From assembly GCF_017654505.1 (NCBI RefSeq), contig NC_054540.1, positions 39,072,468-39,136,467 of the forward strand: a DNA stretch of 64,000 bases, given 5' to 3'. How positions within the stretch are numbered: the stretch's first letter is position 1; each line of letters opens with the position of its first letter. The notes beneath the pieces were generated by a model. That model searched no databases. It worked only from the letters and a program-made list of their open reading frames with translations, and was not told where the DNA came from. Below, in pieces: positions 50,573-60,838 of the stretch. This DNA comes from Polyodon spathula (taxonomy: Eukaryota > Chordata > Actinopteri > Acipenseriformes > Polyodontidae). The translations under genes were made by a program, and so were the position numbers.

Positions 50573-51134
50573 AGAATATGCCTGCCACAGGTCAGGCATT
50601 TACTGAGCATTTTATGTCAGATCTACCCCTCCAGGGAATGACGTCCTCGGTCCCACCTACCGAGAGATTAAGTAGTCACTCTGCTGAGATCACATGCTCT
50701 TTTGCTTCTCACAGCAAGGTAGGTCAGGCAGGTATAACTAGCCTCTCCAGTTGCCTGATTGATTCTTGTAAAAGAGCTCTCACTTTGAGTTTTTCTGCTA
50801 ATTTCCCTGCAATTTATTGCTAGAAATCGGCTTGCCACTTCCCCGGAATCGGAAACTTGGCTTCTGAGGACTGAGCTGAAACGCTGAGCAACTGCACTCC
50901 GTTTATAAAAAAATAAAAAAATAATAATTTGCTTTCAACAGCCTACATTTCTTAGCGACTGTATTCTGCTTTCCTCACCTGCAGCATCTGCTGTCTGTGC
51001 TTTTTTTCCTGTGCTTTTTGCAGCTAAAAGAAAAAGACAAAAGTGAGATGCTTCCTCCACCGGGATCTGCACCCGCTGTTGAGTCGACACTGTTGGGCTG
51101 ACTTGGCTAGCCCACTCGGTGTGTGCGGCCTAAA

Positions 51135-51142
<8 letters not shown>

Positions 51143-51195
<53 letters not shown>

Positions 51196-51568
51196 CCAGC
51201 TATATTTGCTTTCTAATCGTTATCAACCTTTAATTTACATGCATATTATCTTGCAATTTTCATTGAAAAGAGGGAAAAGGTTGAGGAACAGAATACTGTT
51301 AAGTGGCTGAGATGTGCAGCCCATTGTGATGTCACTGTTTTGAACTGACTTTGCAGTTGAATGGAATTCTAAGAGGTACCTCAGGTATGACTTTGTGAAA
51401 CAGGCCATGTCAAGCTTACTGATATGGAGAATACATCATTCATGGTAAAACACAAAACGTTACAGTTGATGTCATGAATTTGGGTTTTCTGTGATGTGGA
51501 ATACAGCAGTGGCACTGACACAATACAATGTGAAAAAAGTTCAAGGAGGTGTAGACTTTCTATAGGCA

Positions 51569-51617
<49 letters not shown>
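51143..51617 (-). mobile_element. Tc1-ended chimeric segment inside a TA array
   Basis: Read on the minus strand, from about 51571 it starts AGTGCCTATAGAAAGTCTAC and CTTGAACTTTTTTCACAT, a Tc1-like terminus like the one at 1317. At about 51507 it changes into repeat X, reverse complement of 47301-47618, which ends at 51191. Both outer sides are (TA)n arrays (51143-51190 and 51572-51617), consistent with insertion into a TA microsatellite. No second Tc1 terminus is seen at the repeat X end. Confidence 0.7.
51191..51507 (-). repeat. Dispersed repeat X, reverse copy
   Basis: Reverse complement of 47301-47618 with scattered substitutions. Located 3.6 kb from the forward copy, in the opposite orientation. 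Confidence 0.85.
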
Positions 51618-51621
<4 letters not shown>

Positions 51622-51869
51622 ATATATATATATATATATATTATATACTCTTTTCTGAAAAAAAAAAAAGTGTGCTTCCTCTTCTGGGTCTGATTCAGCC
51701 CACTATAGAGTAGACTTGCATACAATGACCACCCACATCTGTGCGTTGTCTTTCTTTCTCTCTTTTTTCTGTATACTGTCTGAAGCCTGTGCTCCACTCC
51801 ACTGTAAGCTAAATGCTGCTCCAGTTGTGTGACTAGTCACCCGACCCAGCAACCTCAGTGCTTACGCCT

Positions 51870-52180
51870 CTGATGCTCGGTACCTTCAGTGCACTTTGTG
51901 TCTCGGTGCTTTGGCGATCTCGGTGCCTCAGAGCCTCAACGTCTCGGTGCTTCACCGCCTTCGGTGCTCAGATGCTCCCTGCAGTGATACCCTCAGTGCT
52001 TCGATGCCTCATAGCCTCGGTGCACTCAGTACTTCGATGCCTTAGAGCCTCGGTACATTGGTGCCCTCAGTGCTCAAACACTCCTTGCATCAGTACCATC
52101 GGTGCCTCTGTGCTTCAGTCCTTGGTGCATTGGTGCTTAGTTGCCCCTAGAGCGTACAGGCTCCATGTATTGGTGCTTTT
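51870..52180 (+). repeat. Degenerate GGTGC array in the DIRS B leader
   Basis: CTCGGTGC, TCAGTGC, CGATGCC and GGTACC-type words recur every 8-20 bases immediately before gag. This is the same position and core word as at 9765-10140, with different sequence between the words. Confidence 0.7.
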
Positions 52181-52194
52181 CCCATTCAAGTCGA

Positions 52195-52508
52195 GATGTC
52201 TAAGTTCCACCCTTGCATGTCCTGTAGAGGGATGCTTCCCCCACACAGGACAAACACCTCCTGTGTGTCAAGTGCTTCGGGATGCAGAGATGAGAAGTTC
52301 TGCTTGATCTCCTTAGTGTCCCAGCTTCCAACCCTGTGCAGGAGGTTGCAGAGTTTATAGGAGCAGCTTCCTCAGCCAGCTCAAAGGCTAAACCTGCCTT
52401 TGAGCCTATCATAGAGCATACTCCAGCCCATCGAGCTTGCAGCCACTCATGGTTTCCCTTGAGGAGCAGTAAGCGAGCAAGGCACAGTAGGCAGGCAAAG
52501 GACATCTA
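52195..52508 (+). pseudogene. DIRS copy B gag, N-terminal part
   Basis: After ATG at about 52195 it reads MSKFHPCMSCRGMLPP. The neighbouring frame continues DKHLLCVKCFGMQ, a CxxC...CxxC zinc-finger-like pair split by a frameshift. Further on come VPASNPVQEVAEFIG and ASSKAKPAFEPI. It is cut by the CR1 insertion that starts at about 52527; the rest of gag resumes at about 53292. Confidence 0.65.
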
Positions 52509-52526
52509 GGAACTGAATAGCCAGAT

Positions 52527-53291
52527 GAACATAAGAACACAAGAACATAAGAAAGGTTACAAACGAGAGGAGGCCATTCGGCCCATCTTGCTCGTTTGGT
52601 TGTTAGTAGCTTATTGATCCCAGACTCTCGTCAAGCAGCTTCTTGAAGGATCCCAGGGTGTCAGCTTCAACAACATTACTGGGGAGTTGATTCCAGACCC
52701 TCTCACATTCTCTGTGTAAAAAAGTGCCTCCTATTTTCTGTAGTGAATGCCCCTCTGTCTACTCTCCATTTGTGACCCCTGGTTCTTGTTTCTTTTTTCA
52801 GGTCAAAAAAGTCCCTTGGGTCGACATTGTCAATACCTTTTAGTATTTTGAATGCTTGAATTAGGTCGCCACGTAGTCGCCTTTGTTCAAGACTGAACAG
52901 ATTAAATTCTTTTAGCCTGTCTGCATATGACATGCCTTTTAAACCCAGAATAATTCTGTTCGCTCTTCTTTGCACTCTTTCTACAGCAGCAATATCTTTT
53001 TTATAGCGAGGTGACCAGAACTGAACACAATATTCAAGATGAGGTCTTACTAATGCATTGTACAGTTCTAACATTACTTCCCTTGATTTAAATTCAACAC
53101 TTTTCACAATGTATCCGAGCATCTTGTTGGCCTTTTTTATAGCTTCCCCACATTGTCTAGATGAAGACATTTCTGAGCCAACAAAAACTCCTAGGTCTTT
53201 TTCATAGATTCCTTCTCCAATTTCAGTATCTCCCATATGATATTTATAACGCACATTTTTATTTCCTGCATGCAGCACCTTACATTTTTCT
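52527..53291 (-). mobile_element. CR1-like LINE 3' fragment inside DIRS copy B
   Basis: The minus-strand frame 53278-52703 (191 codons, uninterrupted) corresponds to the post-RT end of the element at 4975-7680: VLHAGNKNVRYKYHMGD, YEKDLGVFVGSEMSSSRQCG, NALVRPHLEYCVQFWSPRYK and RGHKWRVDRGAF. Its 3' end is the tandem word TTCTTATGTTC...TTCTTGTGTTC near 52527-52555, a CR1-type terminus. It is 5'-truncated just after EKCK. The intact frame shows that this is the younger of the two CR1 copies and arrived after DIRS copy B. Confidence 0.92.
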
Positions 53292-53990
53292 CACCATCTG
53301 ATGGCTCATGTCCTACAGTACCTGGTCAGGCAGCAGGCTCTTCCCCCTCCTCCTGCCCCAGCTCCACCTCCGGCACCTTCACCGGTACCAACCCCACCCT
53401 CACTGGCAGTCAAGGTGATGAGTGAGGAGGAACATGATGTGATCCTGAAAGCAGCTTCCTGGGATGGGGACTCGTTAGTGCAGCAGGAGACAGAGGTCTA
53501 GGAGGGAACCCAGGAGACTGGTGTTACCGCTCCAGCAAGCTCAGTTTGAGTGCTTATGGAGCAAGCCTCCAATTTTCTCCAGGTTCCCAGGAAGGCAGCA
53601 CCTGAACAGCGCCGCTCTGTATTCAGACCGACATAAGCTTCGACCCCCCCAGCCTTTTCTGGTGTTCCCGGATTTTCTGGAGGAGATACAATCTTCCTGG
53701 CATCGACAGGCCTTGCAAACATTGTGGTAGGTCTCCTGGTGGTCTACCTAGATGGCATACTATGATCAGCACCCCTCCCTCAGAGCTGCTCTTGGTTTCT
53801 GGTATGCTGCTGCAGATGTCAGGCTTCCAGGGGCAAGCCCTGGGCAGAAGCTTGGTGGGTCTAGCAGTGGCATGCAAACAACTTTGGCTATTACAGGCCG
53901 GGTCCCAGATGCAAACAATTCGGCCTTATTGGATGTGCCTATCTCCCCTGGCCATACCTTCGGGCCAGCTGTGGTGGACATATTGTAACG
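53292..53990 (+). pseudogene. DIRS copy B gag, C-terminal part
   Basis: Resumes after the CR1 insertion. A Pro-rich segment (near 53340-53400) comes first, then blocks shared with copy A in shifting frames: MLLQMSGFQGQALGRSLVGL (from about 53801) and RVPDANNSALLDVPISPGHT then FGPAVVDIL, ending with TAA at about 53986. Several frameshifts separate the parts. It is missing the PKDPVCPNLQC block of copy A. Confidence 0.7.
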
Positions 53991-54069
53991 TTCCCACCAG
54001 GAGCAGGAGATGTCTCGATAGGTGGTTGCGATGTTTCCTTCCCGTGCTCTGGCACGGGAGAGTATGAGA

Positions 54070-55000
54070 CACTGGTGTCCGTCCGTGTCACAGAGTGTGA
54101 ACCGGATAGTTCAATCCCCACTGCGGCGCATGGCAACCTGAGGCATTTCCTTCAGGCTTTTGCAGCAGCTAATAACCAGGGCCACCCACAAGGATGGGGA
54201 GGCACCGGACGTGGGGACCCAGTGCTCCAGGAGACAGTTCCAACCAAACCACTCTCAGCAGCCTCCAAAACATACTCCGCCCCCTCCTCAGTAGCCCCAG
54301 AAGGGGCCCAGAAGGCTTGGCCTCAGACCCACCCCTTCTCACAACACCATCTGCAATATTGGCGCAATTGCACCTCAGATTCTTGGATGCTCGCCACTGT
54401 ACACACAGGTTATGCGCAGGCCCTCCTCCCTTTCAAAGGATCACGGTTACTCCAGGTCTTGGCCCTCAGGCAAGAAGTTAAAACATTACTTCTCAAACAA
54501 GCCATCTGCCTCGTAGAACGCACCTCTCAAGAAGAGGAGTTCTACTCAAGATACTTTCTAGTGCCTAAGAAGAATGGGGGCCTTCGCCCCCCCCATCCTA
54601 AACCTGAGACACCTCAACCGATTCTTGAGGGAGAGGAGGTTCCAGATGGTTACCACCAGGCGAGTGGGTGACCACTGTGGACTTAAAGGACGCATATTTT
54701 TACATCCCTATTCATCTTGCGCACAGGAAATATCTACGCTTCACCTTCCAGGTAAATGTCTTCGAGTTTTCCATGCCTCTCATTAGCCCCCCAGATGTTC
54801 TCAAAGTGTGTGGATGCCATCCCAGCCCCCTTGCAGCTGCAAGGGATCAGGGTGTTGAACTACCTGGATGACTGGACAACTGGACAACTGGTTGATCTGT
54901 TCCCAGTTGCAGTGGCCCACATGGTGATCATGGCAGAGCATCTGGCGAGACTAAGTCTCTCCCTCAACGATGCCAAAAGCCAATTAATACCAGTGTAAAG
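54070..55000 (+). pseudogene. DIRS copy B reverse transcriptase
   Basis: The frame from 54075 reads through a linker to RTSQEEEFYSRYFLVPKKNG then GLRPP, the RT entry motif. Continuing pieces in other frames are LNLRHLNRFLRERRFQMVTT, TVDLKDAYFYIPIHLAHRKY (motif A with catalytic Asp, about 54668) and LNYLDDWTTGQLVDLF (motif C, YLDDW intact, about 54855-54875). A GGACAACT duplication just after YLDDW disturbs the frame, and LNDAKSQL follows. The catalytic aspartates survive, unlike in copy A, but at least three frameshifts break the protein. Confidence 0.85.
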
Positions 55001-55004
55001 TATG

Positions 55005-55745
55005 GTTTACTTGGGTCTCTGGCTGGATTCCCTTATAATGCGAGCCACATTGGACGACAGATTGGCCGCTGTTCACCACTGTCTAGCCATGTTTCAACAG
55101 GGATCCACAGTATAATTGGTGTTGTGTCAGAAACTATTGGCTCTAATAGCTGCAGCTTCATCAGCCATCCAACTAGAGTTACTCCACATGTGTCCAATCC
55201 AAGCATGGCTCAATGCCTTCCAGGTACACCCCAAATGGGATAGAAACCATCGACTTACCATGTCATGTATGCTGGGAACCCCTGCACTGGTGGAGGCAAG
55301 TCTCTCACCTGTGCAAAGGCATAAGGATGGGAGTGATCGTTCCAACTCAGGTTGGGGTAAAGTCTTGGCAGGCAGAGGAGTCTGTGGGTCCTGGCCGGGT
55401 CGAAGGACATCCCTGCTCCTCACTCTCCAGCATGTCCTTGTCCTCATGGACAACATGTCTGCAGTAGCATACGTCAACCGCCAGGGAGGACTTCGGTCCC
55501 TGCTGTTGCACCGCATAGCCTTTCGGCTATTGACCTGGGCAAAGAGGAACTTCCTATCCCTCTGGTCCCTCGAGTGGAGAATTGGGCAGTGGACCTCAAG
55601 GGAGGGTCCTCATCCAGCAGAATGGCGACTCCACTCATGTATGGTACAGCACATTTGGGAACAGATCGGGTGGGCCCGAGTCCATCTCTTTGCTACGGCT
55701 GAGATGACCCACTGCCCCCTTTGGTTCTCCCTCCAGCGCTACGTC
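55005..55745 (+). pseudogene. DIRS copy B RNase H domain
   Basis: Within a 290-codon frame (55116-55988), HKDGSDRSNSGWGKVLAG (residues 69-86) holds the first acidic and Gly-Trp-Gly region. VLVLMDNMSAVAYVNRQGG (107-125) carries the conserved DN motif. ARVHLFATAEMTHCPLWFSL (187-206) is the RNase H-recombinase linker typical of DIRS/Ngaro elements. This domain is almost wholly deleted in copy A. It would remove the RNA strand after reverse transcription. The frame drifts into non-homologous sequence after FSLQ. Confidence 0.82.
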
Positions 55746-56640
55746 TGTCCACTAAGCATCAACGCCCTAGCTCACGAGTGGCCCGGGATGCTTTTGAACC
55801 GTTGCTCTCAAACACAGTTGTCAGTGCACTGCAGAATACTAGGGCCCCCTCCACAAGGTCACTGTATGCCAATAAGTGGAGGTGTTTCCATAATTGGAGT
55901 ATGGTCAGAGGTCATGACCCATTTATTGATCCCCCTCTATGCTGTAAGTGTACCTAGCAGACATATCTGCATTCCATGTCCCCACTGACTCAGTGTCTTC
56001 GGGCACTCATATACTAGCATCTTGTTTTCTAAAGGGAGCTCACAGGTTACATCCTCCTACAAAGGACGTTCTAGTCTAGATGTGGTATTGGAGGCTCTCA
56101 CTAAAGCCTTGCTTGAGCCTATACATTCCATAGAGTTGAATATCGCTGTATGAAGACAGCCTTTTTGTTAGCCATCACCTCCGCTTACCGGGTTTGGTGA
56201 GCTACAGGCTTTGTCAGTGTACAACTCCTGTTTGCGTGTTTGGGATAATGGAAACATGGTGTCGTTACAGAGATTGAATTCCCTCTGCCCAGTTCGGGCA
56301 TTGAGATGTTATGTGGATAGGACGAGAATGCCACACCAGTCTGACCAGCTCTTTGTCTGTTATGGTGAAAGGACCCTGGGTCATGCCCGCTCAAAGCAGC
56401 AACTGTCCCACTGGATTGTGGAAAATTTCGACTACATATACTAATGCTGGCCTACATCCACTGGGGAGGGTAGCCGCGCCCTCTACCACAGGTATGACTA
56501 CGTCATGGGCCCTCTTTAGAGGTGCCTCATTGACTGATATTTGTACTGCGGCTAGCTGGACTACTCCCCATACATTCACAAGTTTCTAATGACTCAATGT
56601 GGTAGATCCCTTTATGCCTTCTTTGGCACAAGGGTCCTTG
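55746..56640 (+). pseudogene. DIRS copy B tyrosine recombinase
   Basis: The core-binding segment reads LLSNTVVSALQNTRAPSTRS then LYANKWRCFHNW (frame 55721-55957). The catalytic domain is fragmented: a one-base insertion disrupts the first Arg region (about 56190), then LCPVRALRCYVDRTR. The box that is AHCIRG in copy A reads APSTTG here, so the His and Arg of HxxR are both replaced. The predicted nucleophile Tyr codon after HTFTSF is a stop (56587-56589). Three catalytic positions are therefore lost. Confidence 0.8.
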
Positions 56641-56733
56641 AGGTTGCAAGCTCACACCACAAAGATTAGTTTGGTGGTAGCAAGACGTCCCTCATCTGCT
56701 GTCCGCTTACGCTTCCTTGCGATGGCTTCCCAA

Positions 56734-56768
56734 AAGTATTGTTGTTGGTCATCTTCAAATTGAAAGGG
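56734..56768 (-). repeat. Right inverted terminal repeat of DIRS copy B
   Basis: AAGTATTGTTGTTGGTCATC then TTCAAATTGAAAGGG, the imperfect complement of the left end. Confidence 0.85.
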
Positions 56769-56781
56769 AATGATACATTAT

Positions 56782-57040
56782 GGATGTAACTTTGGTTCAC
56801 TGAAAGAGAAGACGACCAACAAACAATCACTCGCATTTACAGAATCAGCGCAAAAGAGAATGTGATCTCCGCGGAGTGACCACTTAATCCCTCGGTAGGC
56901 GGGACCAAGGACGTCACTCTCCGGAGGGGCCTATTGGCAGCTCTGAGATAAATGCTCAGTAAATACCTGACCTGTGGCAGGCATATCCCAAAAGTATTGT
57001 TGTTGGTCATCTTCTATTTCAGGAAACCACAGTTACATCC
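56782..57040. mobile_element. DIRS-derived 259-bp fold-back element
   Basis: The arms 56782-56820 and 57002-57040 are 39-bp inverted repeats with five mismatches (GGATGTAACTTTGGTTC... and ...GTGGTT-type complement). The interior from 57000 back to about 56830 is, in reverse complement, the first 180 bases of DIRS copy B's left end (GCATATCCCAAAAGTATTGT; GACCAAGGACGTCACTC; CCACTTAATCCCTCGG). It starts 12-14 bases after the right end of copy B. It has no genes. Confidence 0.8.
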
Positions 57041-57378
57041 AGGGTTGTTCAGGTTGTCAAAAAGCACTATGTTTTTGGCTTGTTCAGCAACCATGCGACA
57101 AAGCAAAATTGATTAAAGAAAAAAAAAAAACATTGAAGATCTGTTTAACTTTTCTTTCATGTCAAACTTTTTATGTTAGGTTGATTTGGAATAACAACTC
57201 AGTTTGCGATTCTCGCATGTTGGATTAAGATTTGGTGCACTTTGAAACGATTCATGTCTGATGTTGATTTTGAATAAAAGTACAACTTTATTTTTTTTGT
57301 TCTGTGTTTTAATTCTTTAATGAATTGGATAAAGCAATGGCAGAATACTGCATAAATGAGATGAACAGGTACATGTAA
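57041..57378. other. Short non-coding stretch
   Basis: AT-rich with an A run at 57120-57130. No gene seen. Confidence 0.5.
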
Positions 57379-57465
57379 AACTGTTCTTTCGCTATAACAA
57401 ACCCCTCGATACAACGAACAAATGGCGTTGACCCCAACAGGTTCATTATAGCGAGGGTGTACTCT
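57379..57465 (-). repeat. Tigger/pogo-like transposon end
   Basis: CGCTATAACAAACCCCTCGA and TTCATTATAGCGAGGGTGTA are TcMar-Tigger-type terminal sequence in the opposite orientation to 7757-7830. The partner end and the transposase were not found. Confidence 0.5.
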
Positions 57466-58536
57466 ATATGTAGATGTACACTACTTAGATTTGACCTTTA
57501 CTTTAAGCTTTACATTTTTTGTTCCACCCCCCCACCCCCCCACCCCCCTTTGACTTTCTATGATGTTTTCGATTTTGCTGAGTGGTTTTGGGTTCAGTTG
57601 ATCCAATACTTATTCATTATTCTTTTCTCAATGGCAGTCTTCAAAGTAGTGAACAGCTGAAACAGTGGTAAATGCTATCCCCCCTGGCTTACAAAAAGCC
57701 TGTACATGGCAAATCATCTCAAATTTTAATACAAATTAAACAAATTGTATTATAATACAACAGAATAAAATGAAAAAGGATTTCTCATTGGCGAACAAGT
57801 GTTCCAACCTGTGCAAATAGAGTATGTCATCCTGGCACACACTGGAACATTTAGAACCACTCTGAATGATTCACTTGACAACACTTGCAGAAGTGGTGTG
57901 GGCTGTGCCATTTTATAATCACAATAACACACTACAGGATGTTCAAATATAGTCCAATGCCAGCATGCCTAAACTGTTTAATAGCTTTGCCTCATGCCAA
58001 ACAGCACCTCTAGCCATGGAGAAATTGGAGCATTTATAAACATACTCTTTCATGTATTCGTGCTTTCTTATAATTATCAAGTTTACTAATAAATAGTAAT
58101 TATGTATTAACATGTTGCTGGACAAGGCAGCTAAGCTAGTCATTTGTGTATACAAACCAGGAAAGAACAACAATAGAAAGCACAACATATTATAGTATAA
58201 CATAGAGTAAGAGGCAGTTTAGCTCTGTATTAATCTTGTTTATTGATAAAGTTTCAACGTAGCTACGTGTTAGCTACAGTATTAGGGTTAAAGGCAAGAT
58301 GCTACCATTTTCATGTCCTTGCAAAATAAGTGATACGCAATGAAATGTTGAAAAATGTAATTACCTATTCCATAAAGCTACTCACTATGGACTAACATAC
58401 ACCTTCATTTTTATTAAAGATGGATTATTTCATCAGGCCTTTGGAGGGCCCTCTGCATTGGCGTCAAGGTAAGTCTCTCAGAAACATCTTTTATATCATC
58501 ATCTATACCTCCTTGTAGACATATACATTTTGTATG
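57466..58536. other. Non-coding stretch, no gene seen
   Basis: A C-rich run lies at about 57525-57548. An exon-like stretch on the plus strand at 58421-58469 was considered and rejected. Confidence 0.5.
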
Positions 58537-60274
58537 TCCTGTGGTGTGACACATAGAAAAGGAATTTATTCTTAAACTGTATAAATCTTACATTGAAAAC
58601 AAATAAATGTCAATAGATTCAAGGTCATGAGATGATATATATGGCTTTATGGCCCCATTCACACTTGGCTGATATTCCGTTTCCCGGTACAGTTCGTTTG
58701 AGTTTGGAAGGTTTTCCCTTAAGTGTAAAAGCTCCAAACGTTCCCGGGTACGGTTATTTATTTTTTGCTTCAGTGTGAAAGAAAAAAATGTTCTCAGTTC
58801 AGTTGTGAACGTCAAATGTACCAAAGTGTCAATTATATTTAGTTTAGTAACTGATGTAACTCAGTTGGAACTAAAACCAGAAGAATCTTGCATAAAAATA
58901 TTATTGCCATCATTGTAATATACCTTGAAATTGAAGATGTCACTTCATAGACGAAGAAAAGCATTCCATTGCCTCTTCTGCGGCTGTAGAAATATTGTAC
59001 TTATGCTTTAGCTAACTGTGATATCGGATGGTAAACTTTAAAAGTTATTTTTTTTAAAAAGATTTAAAAAAAAAAACTGCCACATTTAAACAATCGAGAA
59101 TTAAGAATATTTAACTAGGTCATATATGTTATATTAGGTGGGCCTATATAATAAACAAATGATAACTTGAGATTTGTTTTCGTAGCAGTGCCAGCAGCTG
59201 AGAGACTACAAACTCCGGGGTGAGATTTTGTGCAAACAGCAGATCCCACAAGAAGATAGTCTGAACACGAAGTAGGCTATAATAATAATACAGGGTTTTA
59301 TTTCATTCAATGCAGTGGTTTCATTTGAATGGTAGTTTTACTTTACTTTGTAAATTCTGTGACGTGAATACATTTTAATTAAGATGCAGATTTGTCCCAG
59401 TGCTATAAAGAAAACAATTGCTTTGTGTTCGGTTTTGCCAAGATCGTAATATTGCTACTGCATCATATAGATCAGCTGCATAAGTACCTTTCTACCACAG
59501 AATAGAATATGCTATTTATTAGCTATTAGCTGTTTTTTGTGTTTTCAGTACAAGTGCAGATGTCTAATGTGAAAGGGAAGTGTTCTCGGTACACTTGAAA
59601 AGAAAATGTCAGAAATAGAAAATGTCCTATGGTGTGACAAATATTTGAACGGCACTCCATAGAACATAGTCGTCACACCACAGGAAACAATCTTTTCATC
59701 CATGGGTTTTAGCCACATAAGAGGTACTATGTCCATGTATAATCTATAAAGGCAGTATACATAATTTACCAAGAATTGCTGTAGGATTATAAGTGATAAA
59801 TGTATCATATTTTCAAATATAGCTAATGATTTGCTGGAAAATATTCTGTAGAGATTTTTCTTTAATATCTCTTAACCTTTATTTCTTTGATTTGCTTTGA
59901 GATGCCCACTAGCAAAGAGAGAACAGCAAAGTACTGAACAAAGATCAATAACGATCCTGCTGAGAGAGAGGCCTTGCTGGGACAAAGACGAGTAATGATA
60001 CTTGTTACTTTATGTTACTGACTTGTTAATGTTAGTGAAAAAGGCCTTTAGAAAAACACAAAATCTGTCCTTAAAACAGTTTGGCTGTTGCAGTTGATAT
60101 TTATGTGTGTTGCTTTAGAAAAACAAACAGAAAAAAAATTAAAAGGTGTATTTAGTTTCAAAATGTTTCCCCATTGCCAATCTTGTATTTCTTCATGTGT
60201 CACATCGCAACTTATTATCTCATCATTCAAAAGTGTTGCGTCCCATGGTGTGACATCACAGTCCTATGGTGTAC
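58537..60274. repeat. Five-fold dispersed 15-mer TCCTRTGGTGTGACA
   Basis: The word occurs at 58537-58551, 59625-59639, 59672-59685 (inverted), 60241-60255 and, shortened, 60262-60274. The pair at 59625-59685 forms a 61-bp palindrome. The sequence between is non-coding and includes CATTCACACTTGG (58656) and AATGTGAAAGGGAAG (59567), which look like ends of a further nested element. Confidence 0.6.
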
Positions 60275-60838
60275 CATTTACAATTGGTATGAAAAATATC
60301 ATGAATAAATGCTTTAATCAGTACATTTGCACAATATCAAGGAAAACTGAATACAGATGCTACCTGTCTTATGCGAGATGCTACTGCTGTATGTATGTTC
60401 AGAAAGGTAAGACCCTATAAAACCCAATGCAAGGTTTTTTATGGTGGGTTTTTATTTGATTTTTTAACATTTTTAAAACCTTATTCATCTTTCACCTATT
60501 AGTTCCTGACCTTTCACACACATTCACATACCACATGTTATTATAAACAAACAAATAAATAACAATTCTACATGCTACAAATAAGAGGCAACAAGTCAGG
60601 GGATTGTGTGTGTGATCATTTCTTCACTAACAGCTATACAAAATACGTCTGTCTGTTTTGGTTTCTGGTTTAATTGTGATTTAATTATGCAGCAATGGCA
60701 CATTCTTGAAGTTATTATTGTTTCCTTATGTGGGATTCAATGCCTCCCTCCTGGTGTGAGACCTAAAGTTCTCTTTATCATACAATTGGATTTGTCAGAA
60801 CTTGGTCGTAGCTAATGTATTTTGATTTTAAAACATGG
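60275..60838. other. Non-coding stretch, no gene seen
   Basis: AT-rich, with no recognised features. Confidence 0.5.

Larger units (their letters stand above)
50535..56770 (+). mobile_element. DIRS-type retrotransposon, copy B, invaded by other elements
   Basis: Inverted terminal repeats lie at about 50538-50572 and 56734-56768 (CCCTTTCAATTTAAAGACAA left, ATCTTCAAATTGAAAGGG right). Inside are, in order, a leader, a GGTGC-type array, gag N-terminus, gag C-terminus, RT, RNase H and tyrosine recombinase. It is the same family as copy A but clearly diverged. It is longer because RT and RNase H are present and because two foreign blocks sit in its 5' half: a TA-flanked chimeric segment (51143-51617) and a minus-strand CR1 fragment (52527-53291). 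Multiple frameshifts and lost recombinase residues make it inactive. Confidence 0.9.

Noticed and set aside
52703..53278. A 191-codon minus-strand host gene
   Set aside because: It matches the post-RT region of the CR1-like LINE at 6990-7640 nearly word for word, so it is a transposon fragment.
58421..58469. Plus-strand exon between a TTTTTATTAAAG acceptor and a GTAAGT donor
   Set aside because: It encodes 16 unrecognised residues (MDYFIRPLEGPLHWRQ), no partner exon was found, and it sits beside repeat ends. Chance splice-site pairing is likely.
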